Source of the DNA: CAZVNZ01 sp964628515
Lineage (GTDB): Bacteria > Bacillota > Clostridia > Christensenellales > Christensenellaceae
DNA length: 64,000 nt
NCBI GenBank assembly: GCA_964628515.1
Contig: CAZVNZ010000016.1
Location: 1-64,000, forward strand
Direction: 5' to 3'
A model generated the notes under the pieces. It was not told the DNA's origin and made no database searches. It saw only the letters and a list, made by a program, of their open reading frames with translations. Shown piece after piece: positions 45,091 to 53,004 of this stretch (the first letter of the stretch is position 1; every line of letters begins with the position of its first letter). The translations under genes and the position numbers were made by a program.

Positions 45091-45117
45091 TAAAGAATGT
45101 ATAGTTTTACACGATAT
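45091..45117 (+). promoter_or_regulatory. Sigma-28/sigma-D-type promoter of flagellin
   Basis: TAAA (45091-45094), 15 bp and CACGATAT (45110-45117) match the flagellar sigma consensus, with the same spacing as the copy at 35591. The transcript would carry a ~150-nt leader before flagellin. Confidence 0.75.
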
Positions 45118-45235
45118 ACATTGTATAAAAGTTTTAAGGTTTAACAATGCAGTTATACCCGGGGCTTATTATTTAAATATGTTAGAAGTAAGCAAAAAAT
45201 ATAAGTGCAAAATTAAACCTAAAAATTAAATATTA

Positions 45236-45273
45236 TGGCAAAGATGCCAATAAACATATATCATGGAGGATAT
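45236..45273 (+). promoter_or_regulatory. Candidate CsrA-binding hairpin over the flagellin Shine-Dalgarno
   Basis: ATATC (45258-45262) pairs with GATAT (45269-45273) around hexaloop ATGGAG. The loop holds the GGA that is part of the flagellin Shine-Dalgarno GGAGG, matching the ANGGA-in-loop rule for CsrA. A second hairpin, TGGC-AAAGAT-GCCA (45236-45249), lies just upstream. Confidence 0.65.
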
Positions 45274-45277
45274 TATA

Positions 45278-46099
45278 ATGAGAATTCAAAACAATCTTAT
45301 GGCGGTTAATACACATCGTCAGTATGGAATCAACAACAATGCAGTGTCCAAGTCGGCTGAGAAATTAGCTTCGGGATACAGAATTAACAGGGCAGGAGAT
45401 GATGCGGCAGGTTTAGCAATTTCTGAAAAAATGAGAGCACAGGTTCGTGGTTTAAATATGGCTTCCAAAAACAGTCAGGACGCTATATCTTTAGTACAAA
45501 CGGCAGAAGGTGCGTTGCAAGAAATACATTCTATTTTACAAAGAATGAATGAGCTTGCAGTACAGTCCTCTTCCGGTACTAATGATGACACGGTGGATCG
45601 TAAGGCACTAAATTCCGAGTTTGTACAATTAAGAACAGAAATAGATGATATAGCAAGTCAAACAGAGTTTAACGATATGAAACTGCTTAATGCGGGGACA
45701 GGCGTATCAACATTTACAATTCAAGTTGGTGCAAAAAACGGGGACACTTTGAATATAAATATAAGTGGTATGAGTGCTACCGGACTCTTGATAGATGCTA
45801 ACACAGTAGATACTGCCGCTGCGGCGCAAACATCCATTACTAAAATACGTACAGCGGTAAATAAAGTGTCCGATCAACGTGCAGACTTAGGTGCTCTACA
45901 AAACAGATTAGAACATAAAATTGCTAACCTTGATATATCTGCAGAAAACACTCAAGCGGCTGAAAGTCGTATAAGAGACGTAGATATCGCAAAAGAAATG
46001 ACTGCTTTTACAAAGAATAACATACTGTCACAAGCAGCAACGGCAATGCTAGCTCAAGCTAACGCTGCACCTCAAAACGTATTATCATTACTAAGATAA
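45278..46099 (+). CDS. hag: Flagellin
   Basis: This 273-residue filament protein consists of the conserved D0/D1 N-terminal part (RIQNNLMAVNTHRQYGINN; LASGYRINRAGDDAAGLAIS) and C-terminal part (ESRIRDVDIAKEMTAFTKNN; ending NVLSLLR). Only ~40 variable residues lie between, a minimal flagellin like B. subtilis Hag. The ATG at 45278 is chosen for the GGAGG 9 bp upstream; an in-frame ATG at 45263 overlaps that site. It has its own sigma-28-type promoter and a terminator at 46111. No fliD or fliS follows. Confidence 0.97.
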   Translation: MRIQNNLMAVNTHRQYGINNNAVSKSAEKLASGYRINRAGDDAAGLAISEKMRAQVRGLNMASKNSQDAISLVQTAEGALQEIHSILQRMNELAVQSSSGTNDDTVDRKALNSEFVQLRTEIDDIASQTEFNDMKLLNAGTGVSTFTIQVGAKNGDTLNINISGMSATGLLIDANTVDTAAAAQTSITKIRTAVNKVSDQRADLGALQNRLEHKIANLDISAENTQAAESRIRDVDIAKEMTAFTKNNILSQAATAMLAQANAAPQNVLSLLR

Positions 46100-46110
46100 A
46101 ATTATCTCAG

Positions 46111-46140
46111 ACAAAGGGCGCTCTTATGGGCGCTTTTTGT
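46111..46140 (+). terminator. Terminator after flagellin
   Basis: ACAAAGGGCGCTC (46111-46123) pairs with GGGCGCTTTTTGT (46128-46140) through three G-U wobbles and a TTAT loop. The T-run is in the 3' arm. Confidence 0.75.
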
Positions 46141-46177
46141 GTTAGTTAGGTTTTAGGTTTTTAAACCAAAAAAATAT

Positions 46178-46207
46178 TTGACATTTTCACGACTTAAGTG
46201 TTAAAAT
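46178..46207 (+). promoter_or_regulatory. Promoter of tRNA-Leu(CAG)
   Basis: TTGACA (46178-46183), an 18-bp spacer and TAAAAT (46202-46207) end 14 bp before the tRNA. Confidence 0.7.
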
Positions 46208-46221
46208 AAACTTTGAAACAA

Positions 46222-46308
46222 GCGGATATGGCGGAATTGGCAGACGCGTACGGTTCAGGTCCGTATGTTTGAAAAGACATGCAGGTTCAACTCCTGTTAT
46301 CCGCACCA
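46222..46308 (+). tRNA. tRNA-Leu (anticodon CAG)
   Basis: This is an 87-nt class II tRNA. The acceptor GCGGATA/TATCCGC, anticodon stem TACGG/CCGTA with loop TTCAGGT (anticodon CAG), long variable arm, T-loop GTTCAACTC and encoded CCA are all readable. It differs clearly from the GAG isoacceptor at 26200. Confidence 0.95.
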
Positions 46309-46315
46309 AAACCCA

Positions 46316-46354
46316 AAATAGCTTATAGGAATTGTACCTATAAGCTATTTTTTT
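46316..46354. terminator. Bidirectional terminator between tRNA-Leu and merR-type gene
   Basis: AAATAGCTTATAGG (46316-46329) and CCTATAAGCTATTT (46337-46350) pair perfectly over 14 bp with a 7-nt loop, then continue into a T-run. Confidence 0.88.
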
Positions 46355-46365
46355 ATTATATCAGC

Positions 46366-47145
46366 CTATCCCAAAAAAACCTGCACCTGATAATTCCAAT
46401 GCAAAATCCCCGTAACCACAATAATTTGCAAGGTAAACTCCGGCAGTACGTTATATTTATCTTGCGCCGTTTTAATTAATTGGGCTACAACCTCCTTTCT
46501 GTTTTCCTCCGTGCTATTAGCGCATAAATAATTACCCTCCGGTAAAGTTATAAGCTCCTGCGATTCCTTATAATCTATACAAACCGCAAAAAGTTTGGAG
46601 CATTCCGCCTTAGTATATATTCCTGCCAAATCCTCAAAGGTATATTCCTCTCTTAATTGAGATGGAATTTGATTATAAAAATTGTCTAAGTAACCCCATA
46701 AATTTTCCAATGTAGGTTTATCTAAAGTCTCGGAAAGCATTATTACACGCTTGCTAAAGTGCTTTGTATAGGCATATTCCTCATTTCTCAGTCCTTTTTG
46801 CTTGTTTAAATAATCCTCTTTGGCTACTTCTATTTTAGATTTACAATATTTAAGATCTGCAATTTTTTCATCTATTTTTACTTCGGCATTACTTAAAAAA
46901 TTAATTATCTCTTCAATATTTTTGTATTCCAACGCCTCTTTAATTTCCTGCAAGGATAAATCCATCCTTTTTAAAGCATAAATTGTTTTTAAACGCACAA
47001 TATCATCATAGGTATATTGCCGATACCCCGTCAATTCATCCTTGGCGGTCGGTTTTACTAACCCAATGCGATCATAATGCCGTAAAGCCTCCGTAGTTGT
47101 ATTCGTTATTTTTGCGGCTTGCCCAACAGAAAAATATTTTTCCAT
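46366..47145 (-). CDS. MerR-family regulator with GyrI-like effector domain
   Basis: This 259-residue regulator has an N-terminal MerR HTH (YFSVGQAAKITNTTTEALRHYDRIGLV; GYRQYTYDDIVRLKTI), a dimerisation coiled coil (~80-120) and a C-terminal ~130-residue domain resembling the BmrR/GyrI-like ligand-binding fold. Such proteins bind small hydrophobic or cationic compounds. The ATG at 47145 is preceded by GAGGGG; a longer in-frame start at 47226 would run through the promoter region. It is divergent from a lipoprotein gene whose promoter has the 19-bp spacer typical of MerR control. Confidence 0.9.
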   Translation of the reverse strand: MEKYFSVGQAAKITNTTTEALRHYDRIGLVKPTAKDELTGYRQYTYDDIVRLKTIYALKRMDLSLQEIKEALEYKNIEEIINFLSNAEVKIDEKIADLKYCKSKIEVAKEDYLNKQKGLRNEEYAYTKHFSKRVIMLSETLDKPTLENLWGYLDNFYNQIPSQLREEYTFEDLAGIYTKAECSKLFAVCIDYKESQELITLPEGNYLCANSTEENRKEVVAQLIKTAQDKYNVLPEFTLQIIVVTGILHWNYQVQVFLG

Positions 47146-47162
47146 TTTTTTTAATTCCCCTC

Positions 47163-47193
47163 TTGACTTTTGTGCAACACAAAGGTTTATGCT
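47163..47193 (+). promoter_or_regulatory. MerR-type promoter with 19-bp spacer and palindromic operator
   Basis: TTGACT (47163-47168), a 19-bp spacer and TATGCT (47188-47193) face the lipoprotein gene at 47266. The spacer contains the near-palindrome TTTTGTG-CAA-CACAAAG. A 19-bp spacer needing DNA untwisting is the hallmark of MerR activation. Confidence 0.75.
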
Positions 47194-47194
47194 T

Positions 47195-47223
47195 ATTTTA
47201 ACATATAAAGAAATACATATCAA
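47195..47223 (-). promoter_or_regulatory. Promoter of the MerR-type gene
   Basis: On the minus strand TTGATA (47223-47218), 17 bp and TAAAAT (47200-47195) face leftward. It lies directly beside the lipoprotein promoter, so bound regulator could affect both. A further perfect inverted repeat, ACATATAAAG and CTTTATATGT, spans about 47201-47238. Confidence 0.65.
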
Positions 47224-47265
47224 CAAAGCTTTATATGTATCATAAAGTAGGAGGAAATATATATT

Positions 47266-47934
47266 ATGAAAAAAATTTTAGTAGCGCTTTTGTGCATAAT
47301 CTGGGGAGGTTCACTTTTGGTAGGTTGCTCGACAAGCAACACAGAAACCTTTACAAAAGGTAATTACACAGCTAAGGTTGATGAGGTAAATGAGGTAAAA
47401 ATCGATGTTGAAGACAGACAAATAGAGGTAGGGTTATCCAAAGATAACAATATATACATAGATTATTACGAAAGCCCAAAAGAAGGGTACGATATTTCTG
47501 TATCCAACGAAAATGTGTTAACAATGATAAATAGATACAATAAGGAAATTAGCGATTATTTCGGGTTAAAAACCGGCTTGGAGAACAGAATAATTAAGCT
47601 AAAAGTACCTAAGGAACTTATATCCTCTTTAGTGTTAGTTACCACAAATGCAGACATTTTACTGCCCAAATTGAATATTACGGACAACCTGTTGCTCGAT
47701 TCCGAAGGGGGCAACATTAGTTTTGAAGGCGTAGCAGTGGGTAAATCACTAATCATCAACAGTAAAAACGGAAACGTTGATGGCACAATAGCGGGCAATT
47801 ATGAGGATTTCGCCATTATAAACAACAGTAAAAAGGGCAAAACTAACCTGCCCGAAAACAAAGAAGGTGGTAGTAAGGAATTGAATGTAACCAACAACAA
47901 CGGAGATGTAAACATAGGATTTTCAGGGATATAA
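47266..47934 (+). CDS. DUF4097-like (LiaG-type) lipoprotein
   Basis: This is a 222-residue lipoprotein with signal peptide and lipobox LVGC (Cys21). The mature part is beta-rich with repeated short strands (NADILLPKLNITDNLLLDSEGGNISFEGV; KNGNVDGTI; NNGDVNIGFSG), the pattern of the DUF4097/putative-adhesin beta-helix family seen in LiaG-like proteins. AGGAGG precedes the ATG. It is probably induced through the divergent MerR regulator; a role in envelope stress is possible. The function is unproven. Confidence 0.8.
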   Translation: MKKILVALLCIIWGGSLLVGCSTSNTETFTKGNYTAKVDEVNEVKIDVEDRQIEVGLSKDNNIYIDYYESPKEGYDISVSNENVLTMINRYNKEISDYFGLKTGLENRIIKLKVPKELISSLVLVTTNADILLPKLNITDNLLLDSEGGNISFEGVAVGKSLIINSKNGNVDGTIAGNYEDFAIINNSKKGKTNLPENKEGGSKELNVTNNNGDVNIGFSGI

Positions 47935-47960
47935 AGGTATTTTAACTCTATCATCACCAC

Positions 47961-47995
47961 AAAAAACAGCGACAAAAATATTTCGCTGTTTTTTT
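47961..47995 (+). terminator. Terminator after the lipoprotein gene
   Basis: AAAAAACAGCGA (47961-47972) and TCGCTGTTTTTT (47983-47994) form a perfect 12-bp stem ending in a T-run. Confidence 0.88.
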
Positions 47996-48021
47996 GTAAT
48001 CTCAACTTTTAATATTTATAG

Positions 48022-48050
48022 TTGCACTAAATTTTTATTTATACTATAAT
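48022..48050 (+). promoter_or_regulatory. Promoter of the Na+-decarboxylase operon
   Basis: TTGCAC (48022-48027), a 17-bp spacer and TATAAT (48045-48050) lie 34 bp before the first gene. Confidence 0.75.
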
Positions 48051-48084
48051 TAAACTGATTTATATTTTTAACGGAGGTATAATA

Positions 48085-49572
48085 ATGAGCAAGCTTGAAA
48101 CTTTAAGAGAGAAAAACAACCAACTTCTCTCAAACGGTAAAATTCAAGACCAACATAATTTAAAGAAGAAAACAGCTCGAGAACGCATAGAACTAATGCT
48201 CGATGCTAAAAGTTTTGTTGAAATCGATAAATATGTAAGCAAGAATTTTTCCACAGTAGATTTTGAAGCGGTAAGTGCAGAAGGGGAAGGCGTGGTTTGC
48301 GGCTATGGTACCATAGACGGCAGACCTATATTTTTGTTTGCACAGGATTTTACCGTTTTGTCCGGCTCACTTAGTGTGGCGCAGGCGGCAAAAATTGTAA
48401 AAACTTTAGACAATGCTTTAAAAAACGGAGTGCCCGTAATAGGAATTTTAGATTCCTTGGGTGCAAGAATAGCGGAAGGTGTGGCGGCAATTAACAGTTA
48501 CGGAAGCATTATTAAAAAATTAAACGATATTTCCGGCGTTATTCCTACAATAGCAGTAATTGCAGGGCCTTGTGTGGGTGCTATGACATATGTCAGCGCA
48601 ACTTGCGATTTTACTTTTATGATTGATGATATTTCCTATATGGCGCTAAACGGTCCGCAAATTTATGAGTCCGCCATGGGCAAAAAGTTTGATAACGCAA
48701 AAACAATAGGTGCGCTAAATCATAACGAAAACACGGGGGTGGCACAGTTTTTAAACACTAACGAAGAGGAGTGCTTTGCAGATGTAAAAAAACTTTTAAG
48801 CTATTTGCCCTCTAACAATTTAGACGACATACTATACGAGTTTAACGAGGACGATTTAAACAGACAGTTAGACGAATACAACGAAAATTTTGAGTACGAT
48901 GCCAAAGAGCTTATAGCCAAAATTTCCGATAATAATATGGTATTTGAGTACGGTATGTATTACTCTAAAGAAATTATAACTGCTTTTGGTCGTATTAACG
49001 GCAATACCGTGGGCTTTGTTGCAAATGCTAACGGAAGCTTTATTACAGGCCGCAGCGCAAGAAAAGCATCAAGATTTATTTCTTTGCTGGATGCCTATAA
49101 TATTCCGGTTATAACCATAGTAAATACAAATGGTACAGAAGTTGATTTACAAAAAGAGAAGGGTATGTTAATAACCAACGTTGCTCGTTTAATAAATACT
49201 TATGGGGAAGCAGGTATTCCAAAAATCACTCTAATTGCAGGTAATGCAGTGGGGGATGGGTATCTTGCTATGTGCCCGAAATCTTTAGGTGCGGATATTG
49301 TGCTTGCTTGGCCTAACGCGGTAATATCTTCCATTCCTGTGGAAATGGGCGGTGTTTTACTTGTGGAGGAAAACACAGGCATTTCTAAAGACAACGCAAC
49401 ACAAAGCTACGAGGAAAATCATGCAACCGCTTTTGCGGCAGCAAGACAAGGTGTAGTGGACGACATTATAGAGCCGGCATCAACAAGACAAATGATTGCC
49501 TCCGCTCTTGAAATGACACTCACCAAACGAGAGAGCAAATTGCCTAAAAAACATTCAATAATGCCTCTGTAA
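48085..49572 (+). CDS. CoA-type carboxyltransferase (MmdA/12S-like), divergent
   Basis: This 495-residue protein has the tandem crotonase-like carboxyltransferase fold of methylmalonyl-CoA decarboxylase alpha/transcarboxylase 12S (KKKTARERIELMLD; LDSLGARIAEGV; GPCVGAMTY). It would move a carboxyl group between an acyl-CoA and biotin on the carrier at 49994. Several glycine-rich motifs differ from the family norm: DSLGARI for DSGGARI, CVGAM for CAGGA, AVGDGY for AYGGAY. Substrate or activity may therefore differ. It is the first gene of a five-gene operon. The acyl-CoA (methylmalonyl, malonyl or other) is not determined. Confidence 0.85.
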   Translation: MSKLETLREKNNQLLSNGKIQDQHNLKKKTARERIELMLDAKSFVEIDKYVSKNFSTVDFEAVSAEGEGVVCGYGTIDGRPIFLFAQDFTVLSGSLSVAQAAKIVKTLDNALKNGVPVIGILDSLGARIAEGVAAINSYGSIIKKLNDISGVIPTIAVIAGPCVGAMTYVSATCDFTFMIDDISYMALNGPQIYESAMGKKFDNAKTIGALNHNENTGVAQFLNTNEEECFADVKKLLSYLPSNNLDDILYEFNEDDLNRQLDEYNENFEYDAKELIAKISDNNMVFEYGMYYSKEIITAFGRINGNTVGFVANANGSFITGRSARKASRFISLLDAYNIPVITIVNTNGTEVDLQKEKGMLITNVARLINTYGEAGIPKITLIAGNAVGDGYLAMCPKSLGADIVLAWPNAVISSIPVEMGGVLLVEENTGISKDNATQSYEENHATAFAAARQGVVDDIIEPASTRQMIASALEMTLTKRESKLPKKHSIMPL

Positions 49573-49594
49573 TAAGGTATTAGAAAGGATAGTT

Positions 49595-49975
49595 ATGGAA
49601 ACTTTTGATAAACTTTCAATGGGTTTAGAGGTTACGGGTCTTGGTTTGCTTGTGGTTTTTGTATGTCTCGCACTAATAATTGTTTTAATTGTTCTGCTTG
49701 CTAAAATAGCAGGAGACAAGAAAAAAGTCGTGCAGGCAACACCATCACCATCACCAAAAACAACGGTAGATGTTGCACAAGACACAGTAGCCGAGGAAGA
49801 TACGGGTAACGACGAGCTTGTGGCAGTAATAACTGCGGCGATTAGCGCATATATGGCTAATTGCACAAGCGAGGAGTACAGCGGTAGCTACCAAATTAAA
49901 TCCTTTAGACGAATTAATAACAACTCTGCATGGGGAAATGCAGGAAAACGAGAACAAATTTTTAATAAATTTTAA
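49595..49975 (+). CDS. Na+-pump decarboxylase gamma subunit (OadG/MmdD-like)
   Basis: This 126-residue protein has one N-terminal TM helix (~residues 10-32, GLLVVFVCLALIIVLIVLLA) followed by a charged, Pro-containing linker and a short C-terminal domain (YQIKSFRRINN-like). This is the architecture of oxaloacetate-decarboxylase gamma or methylmalonyl-CoA-decarboxylase delta subunits. It anchors the carboxyltransferase to the beta subunit in the membrane. The spacing is 22 bp after the first gene and 18 bp before the biotin carrier. GAAAGGA precedes the ATG. Confidence 0.85.
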   Translation: METFDKLSMGLEVTGLGLLVVFVCLALIIVLIVLLAKIAGDKKKVVQATPSPSPKTTVDVAQDTVAEEDTGNDELVAVITAAISAYMANCTSEEYSGSYQIKSFRRINNNSAWGNAGKREQIFNKF

Positions 49976-49993
49976 TTATATCGGAGGTATAAA

Positions 49994-50368
49994 ATGCGTA
50001 ATTTTATAGTTAATGTAAACGGAAATTCTTACGAAGTGCAAGTAGAAGAGGTTGGGGAAGTAAGCGCACCTATGCAAGCACCCATAGCTCCCACGCCTGC
50101 TCCAAAAGCGTCTGCGCCCGCTCCTGCTCCAAAAGCGTCTGCGGCTGCGGTTAGCGGTACAAAAATAGAGTCTCCAATGCCCGGAACCATTTTATCGGTA
50201 AATGTTACTAATGGTCAGGCGGTTAAAGAAGGGGATACACTAATGGTGCTTGAGGCTATGAAGATGGAAAACGAAATACTTGCACCCTGCGACGGCAAAG
50301 TTGCAAGCGTAAACGTAGCAAAAGGGCAAGCCGTAGAAACAGGAGAGCTTCTTGCTGTTATTGGTTAA
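49994..50368 (+). CDS. Biotin carboxyl carrier protein of the decarboxylase
   Basis: This 124-residue protein has a short N-terminal strand region, an Ala/Pro/Lys linker (~28-52, with a repeated APAPKASA element) and a biotinyl domain (~54-124). EAMKMEN contains the biotin-accepting Lys90, flanked by SPMPGTI and the typical PCDGKV half-repeat. It carries carboxyl groups between the two carboxyltransferases and the Na+-pump beta subunit. CGGAGG precedes the ATG. Confidence 0.95.
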   Translation: MRNFIVNVNGNSYEVQVEEVGEVSAPMQAPIAPTPAPKASAPAPAPKASAAAVSGTKIESPMPGTILSVNVTNGQAVKEGDTLMVLEAMKMENEILAPCDGKVASVNVAKGQAVETGELLAVIG

Positions 50369-50401
50369 AACTATATTACTATATAAAGGAGGTATAGAAG
50401 C

Positions 50402-51565
50402 TTGAGTAACTTCGGAGATACATTGCTGAATTTTGTGCAGTCTACCGGCTTTTTTAATGCAGGAAACTGGCAACAATGGGTAATGATAGGTATAGCCTGT
50501 TTATTACTGTATTTGGCGATTGTTAAAAAATTTGAGCCCTTACTGTTGCTACCCATAGCCTTTGGTATGTTGCTTGTAAACTTACCCCTATCAGGCGTAA
50601 TGGACCCCCCTGTTTATAATGAAGCAGGCGAGGTGGCAACACCCGGAGGGTTAATATACTATTTATATCAAGGTGTAAAACTTGGTATTTATCCGCCCCT
50701 AATTTTCCTTGGAGTAGGGGCAATGACGGACTTTGGCCCGCTTATTGCAAACCCCAAAAGCTTACTTTTAGGTGCGGCGGCACAGTTTGGTATTTTTATA
50801 GCATTTATTTTGGCGCTACTGTTTAACTACGACCCAAACGTAGCTGCATCCATTGGTATTATCGGTGGTGCGGACGGTCCTACTGCAATTTTTGTAACAT
50901 CAAGACTTGCACCCGAGTATTTAGGGCCAATAGCGGTGGCGGCATACACTTATATGGCACTTGTGCCTGTAATTCAACCGCCCATTATGAAGGCGTTTAC
51001 AACAAAAAAAGAAAGAGCAATAAAAATGGAACAGCTAAGACCTGTATCCAGAAAAGAAAAAATTATATTCCCCATAGCGGTAACAATATTTGTTGCGTTA
51101 CTGCTACCGGCAGCAATTCCTCTTGTGGGTATGTTGATGCTGGGTAATCTTATGAAGGAATGTTTAGTGGTAGAAAGGCTTTCTAAAACCGCACAAAACG
51201 AGCTTATGAACATCGTTACGATATTCTTAGGAATTTCCGTTGGTGCAACAACCAAAGCAGATAAATTCCTAACCCCCGAAACTCTCGGAATAATTGCACT
51301 GGGTGTAATTGCATTTGCTTTCGGTACTTTTGGCGGTGTAATTTTAGGAAAGATTATGTGCAAGCTAACCAAGGGCAAGGTAAATCCGTTAATCGGTTCT
51401 GCCGGTGTTAGTGCGGTGCCTATGGCGGCTCGTGTTTCACAAAAGGTTGGACAAGAGGAAAACCCCTCAAACTTCTTGCTTATGCACGCAATGGGGCCTA
51501 ACGTGGCAGGTGTTATTGGCTCTGCCGTTGCGGCAGGTGTATTGCTATCCCTGTTTGGCGCATAA
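50402..51565 (+). CDS. oadB: Na+-translocating decarboxylase beta subunit
   Basis: This 387-residue integral membrane protein (about nine to eleven TM segments) decarboxylates carboxybiotin and exports Na+. Key conserved segments are FLGVGAMTDFGPL with Asp110 (the Na+-binding aspartate of the family), GIIGGADGPTAIF (~153-165), PVIQPPIMK and a C-terminal NVAGVIGSAVAAG. The start is a TTG preceded by AAAGGAGG. OadB, MmdB and GcdB share this fold, so the name indicates family only. It is flanked by the biotin carrier and the 5S-type gene. Confidence 0.94.
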   Translation: MSNFGDTLLNFVQSTGFFNAGNWQQWVMIGIACLLLYLAIVKKFEPLLLLPIAFGMLLVNLPLSGVMDPPVYNEAGEVATPGGLIYYLYQGVKLGIYPPLIFLGVGAMTDFGPLIANPKSLLLGAAAQFGIFIAFILALLFNYDPNVAASIGIIGGADGPTAIFVTSRLAPEYLGPIAVAAYTYMALVPVIQPPIMKAFTTKKERAIKMEQLRPVSRKEKIIFPIAVTIFVALLLPAAIPLVGMLMLGNLMKECLVVERLSKTAQNELMNIVTIFLGISVGATTKADKFLTPETLGIIALGVIAFAFGTFGGVILGKIMCKLTKGKVNPLIGSAGVSAVPMAARVSQKVGQEENPSNFLLMHAMGPNVAGVIGSAVAAGVLLSLFGA

Positions 51566-51591
51566 GAAAATATTTTTAAAAGGAGATAATT

Positions 51592-52989
51592 ATGGCAAAA
51601 GTAAATATTACAGATACAATATTAAGAGATGCACACCAATCCCAAGCCGCAACACGTATGACAACGGAAGAAATGCTACCGGCGGCAGGCTTGCTTGACA
51701 GCGCAGGTTTTTGGTCTTTGGAATGTTGGGGTGGTGCAACTTTTGACAGTTGTTTAAGATTTTTAAACGAAGACCCCTGGGAGAGACTTCGCAAACTTAG
51801 AAAGGCAATGCCCAACACTAAACTGCAAATGCTTTTAAGAGGGCAAAACCTACTTGGATACAAGCACTATGCAGACGATGTTGTAGATTTCTTTGTAAAA
51901 AAGGCAATAGAAAACGGCATAGATATTATAAGGATATTTGATGCGGTAAACGATACAAGAAATTTGCGTCAGTCTATAGAATCCACCAACAGATACGGTG
52001 GTTGGTGCGAGGCTACACTATCTTACACCACAAGTCCTGTACACAGTACAGATTACTTTGTAAAACTATCCAAAGAGCTGGAAGATATGGGTGCAAAATC
52101 CATATGTATTAAAGATATGGCTAACCTTCTCCTACCTTATGAGGCGGAAAAACTTGTTAAGGAGATTAAAAAGGTTATTAAAGTACCTCTGCATCTCCAT
52201 ACTCATAACACAAGCGGTGTAGGGGATATGACCTACCTAAAAGCAATAGAGGCAGGAGTGGATATTATAGATACCGCTTTATCTCCACTTGCAAACGGTA
52301 CGTCTCAGCCTTGTACAGAGTCTATGGTTGCAACCCTTGCAGGCACTCAGTACGATACCGGCATTAATTTGGAGATACTTACAAAAGCGGCGGCACACTT
52401 TACAAAGGTTGCAGACAGGCTAAAAGCGGACGGGTTTTTAAACCCCAAAGTGCTTGGTGTGGATATTAATACTTTATTATATCAAATACCCGGTGGTATG
52501 CTTTCCAATTTAATAAGTCAATTAAGTGATGCAGGCAAGCTGGACAAACTTACGGATGTGCTTGAAGAAGTGCCACGTGTAAGGGAGGACTTCGGCTATC
52601 CGCCGCTTGTTACTCCCACCAGCCAAATTGTAGGCTCTCAAGCGGTGTTTAATATACTTGCAGGGGAAAGATACAAAATGGTTACCAAAGAAAGCAAGGC
52701 GCTTATGCGTGGAGAGTATGGCAGGTTGCCCGCCCCGGTAAACGAGGATATTCGTAAAAAGTGCATAGGTGACGACAGAGTTATTACCTGCAGACCGGCA
52801 GACGAGTTAGAGCCGGAAATCGAAAAGTACAGAGAGGAAATCAAAGATATTATGGAGCAGGAGGAGGATATTGTTACATACGCAATGTTCCCACAGGTTG
52901 CACCAAAATTCTTTGAATTTCGCCGTGCGGCAAAATATAAATTAGACTCGGATATGTACGATAAACAAAATAAAATACATCCGGTTTAA
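51592..52989 (+). CDS. Oxaloacetate/pyruvate carboxyltransferase (OadA or transcarboxylase 5S, without biotin domain)
   Basis: This 465-residue HMGL-like TIM-barrel plus conserved carboxylase domain moves a carboxyl group between oxaloacetate/pyruvate and biotin. Visible are DTILRDAHQSQAATR at the start, metal and catalytic residues in ICIKDMAN (Lys) and LHLHTHNTSG (His pair), and DTALSPLANGTSQP. It ends at ~465 residues with no biotinyl domain; the separate carrier at 49994 replaces it, as in transcarboxylase 5S. Together with the CoA-type subunit this allows oxaloacetate decarboxylation and/or transcarboxylation. A terminator follows at 53005. Confidence 0.93.
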   Translation: MAKVNITDTILRDAHQSQAATRMTTEEMLPAAGLLDSAGFWSLECWGGATFDSCLRFLNEDPWERLRKLRKAMPNTKLQMLLRGQNLLGYKHYADDVVDFFVKKAIENGIDIIRIFDAVNDTRNLRQSIESTNRYGGWCEATLSYTTSPVHSTDYFVKLSKELEDMGAKSICIKDMANLLLPYEAEKLVKEIKKVIKVPLHLHTHNTSGVGDMTYLKAIEAGVDIIDTALSPLANGTSQPCTESMVATLAGTQYDTGINLEILTKAAAHFTKVADRLKADGFLNPKVLGVDINTLLYQIPGGMLSNLISQLSDAGKLDKLTDVLEEVPRVREDFGYPPLVTPTSQIVGSQAVFNILAGERYKMVTKESKALMRGEYGRLPAPVNEDIRKKCIGDDRVITCRPADELEPEIEKYREEIKDIMEQEEDIVTYAMFPQVAPKFFEFRRAAKYKLDSDMYDKQNKIHPV

Positions 52990-53004
52990 TCTTAAAACAA
53001 TTAG

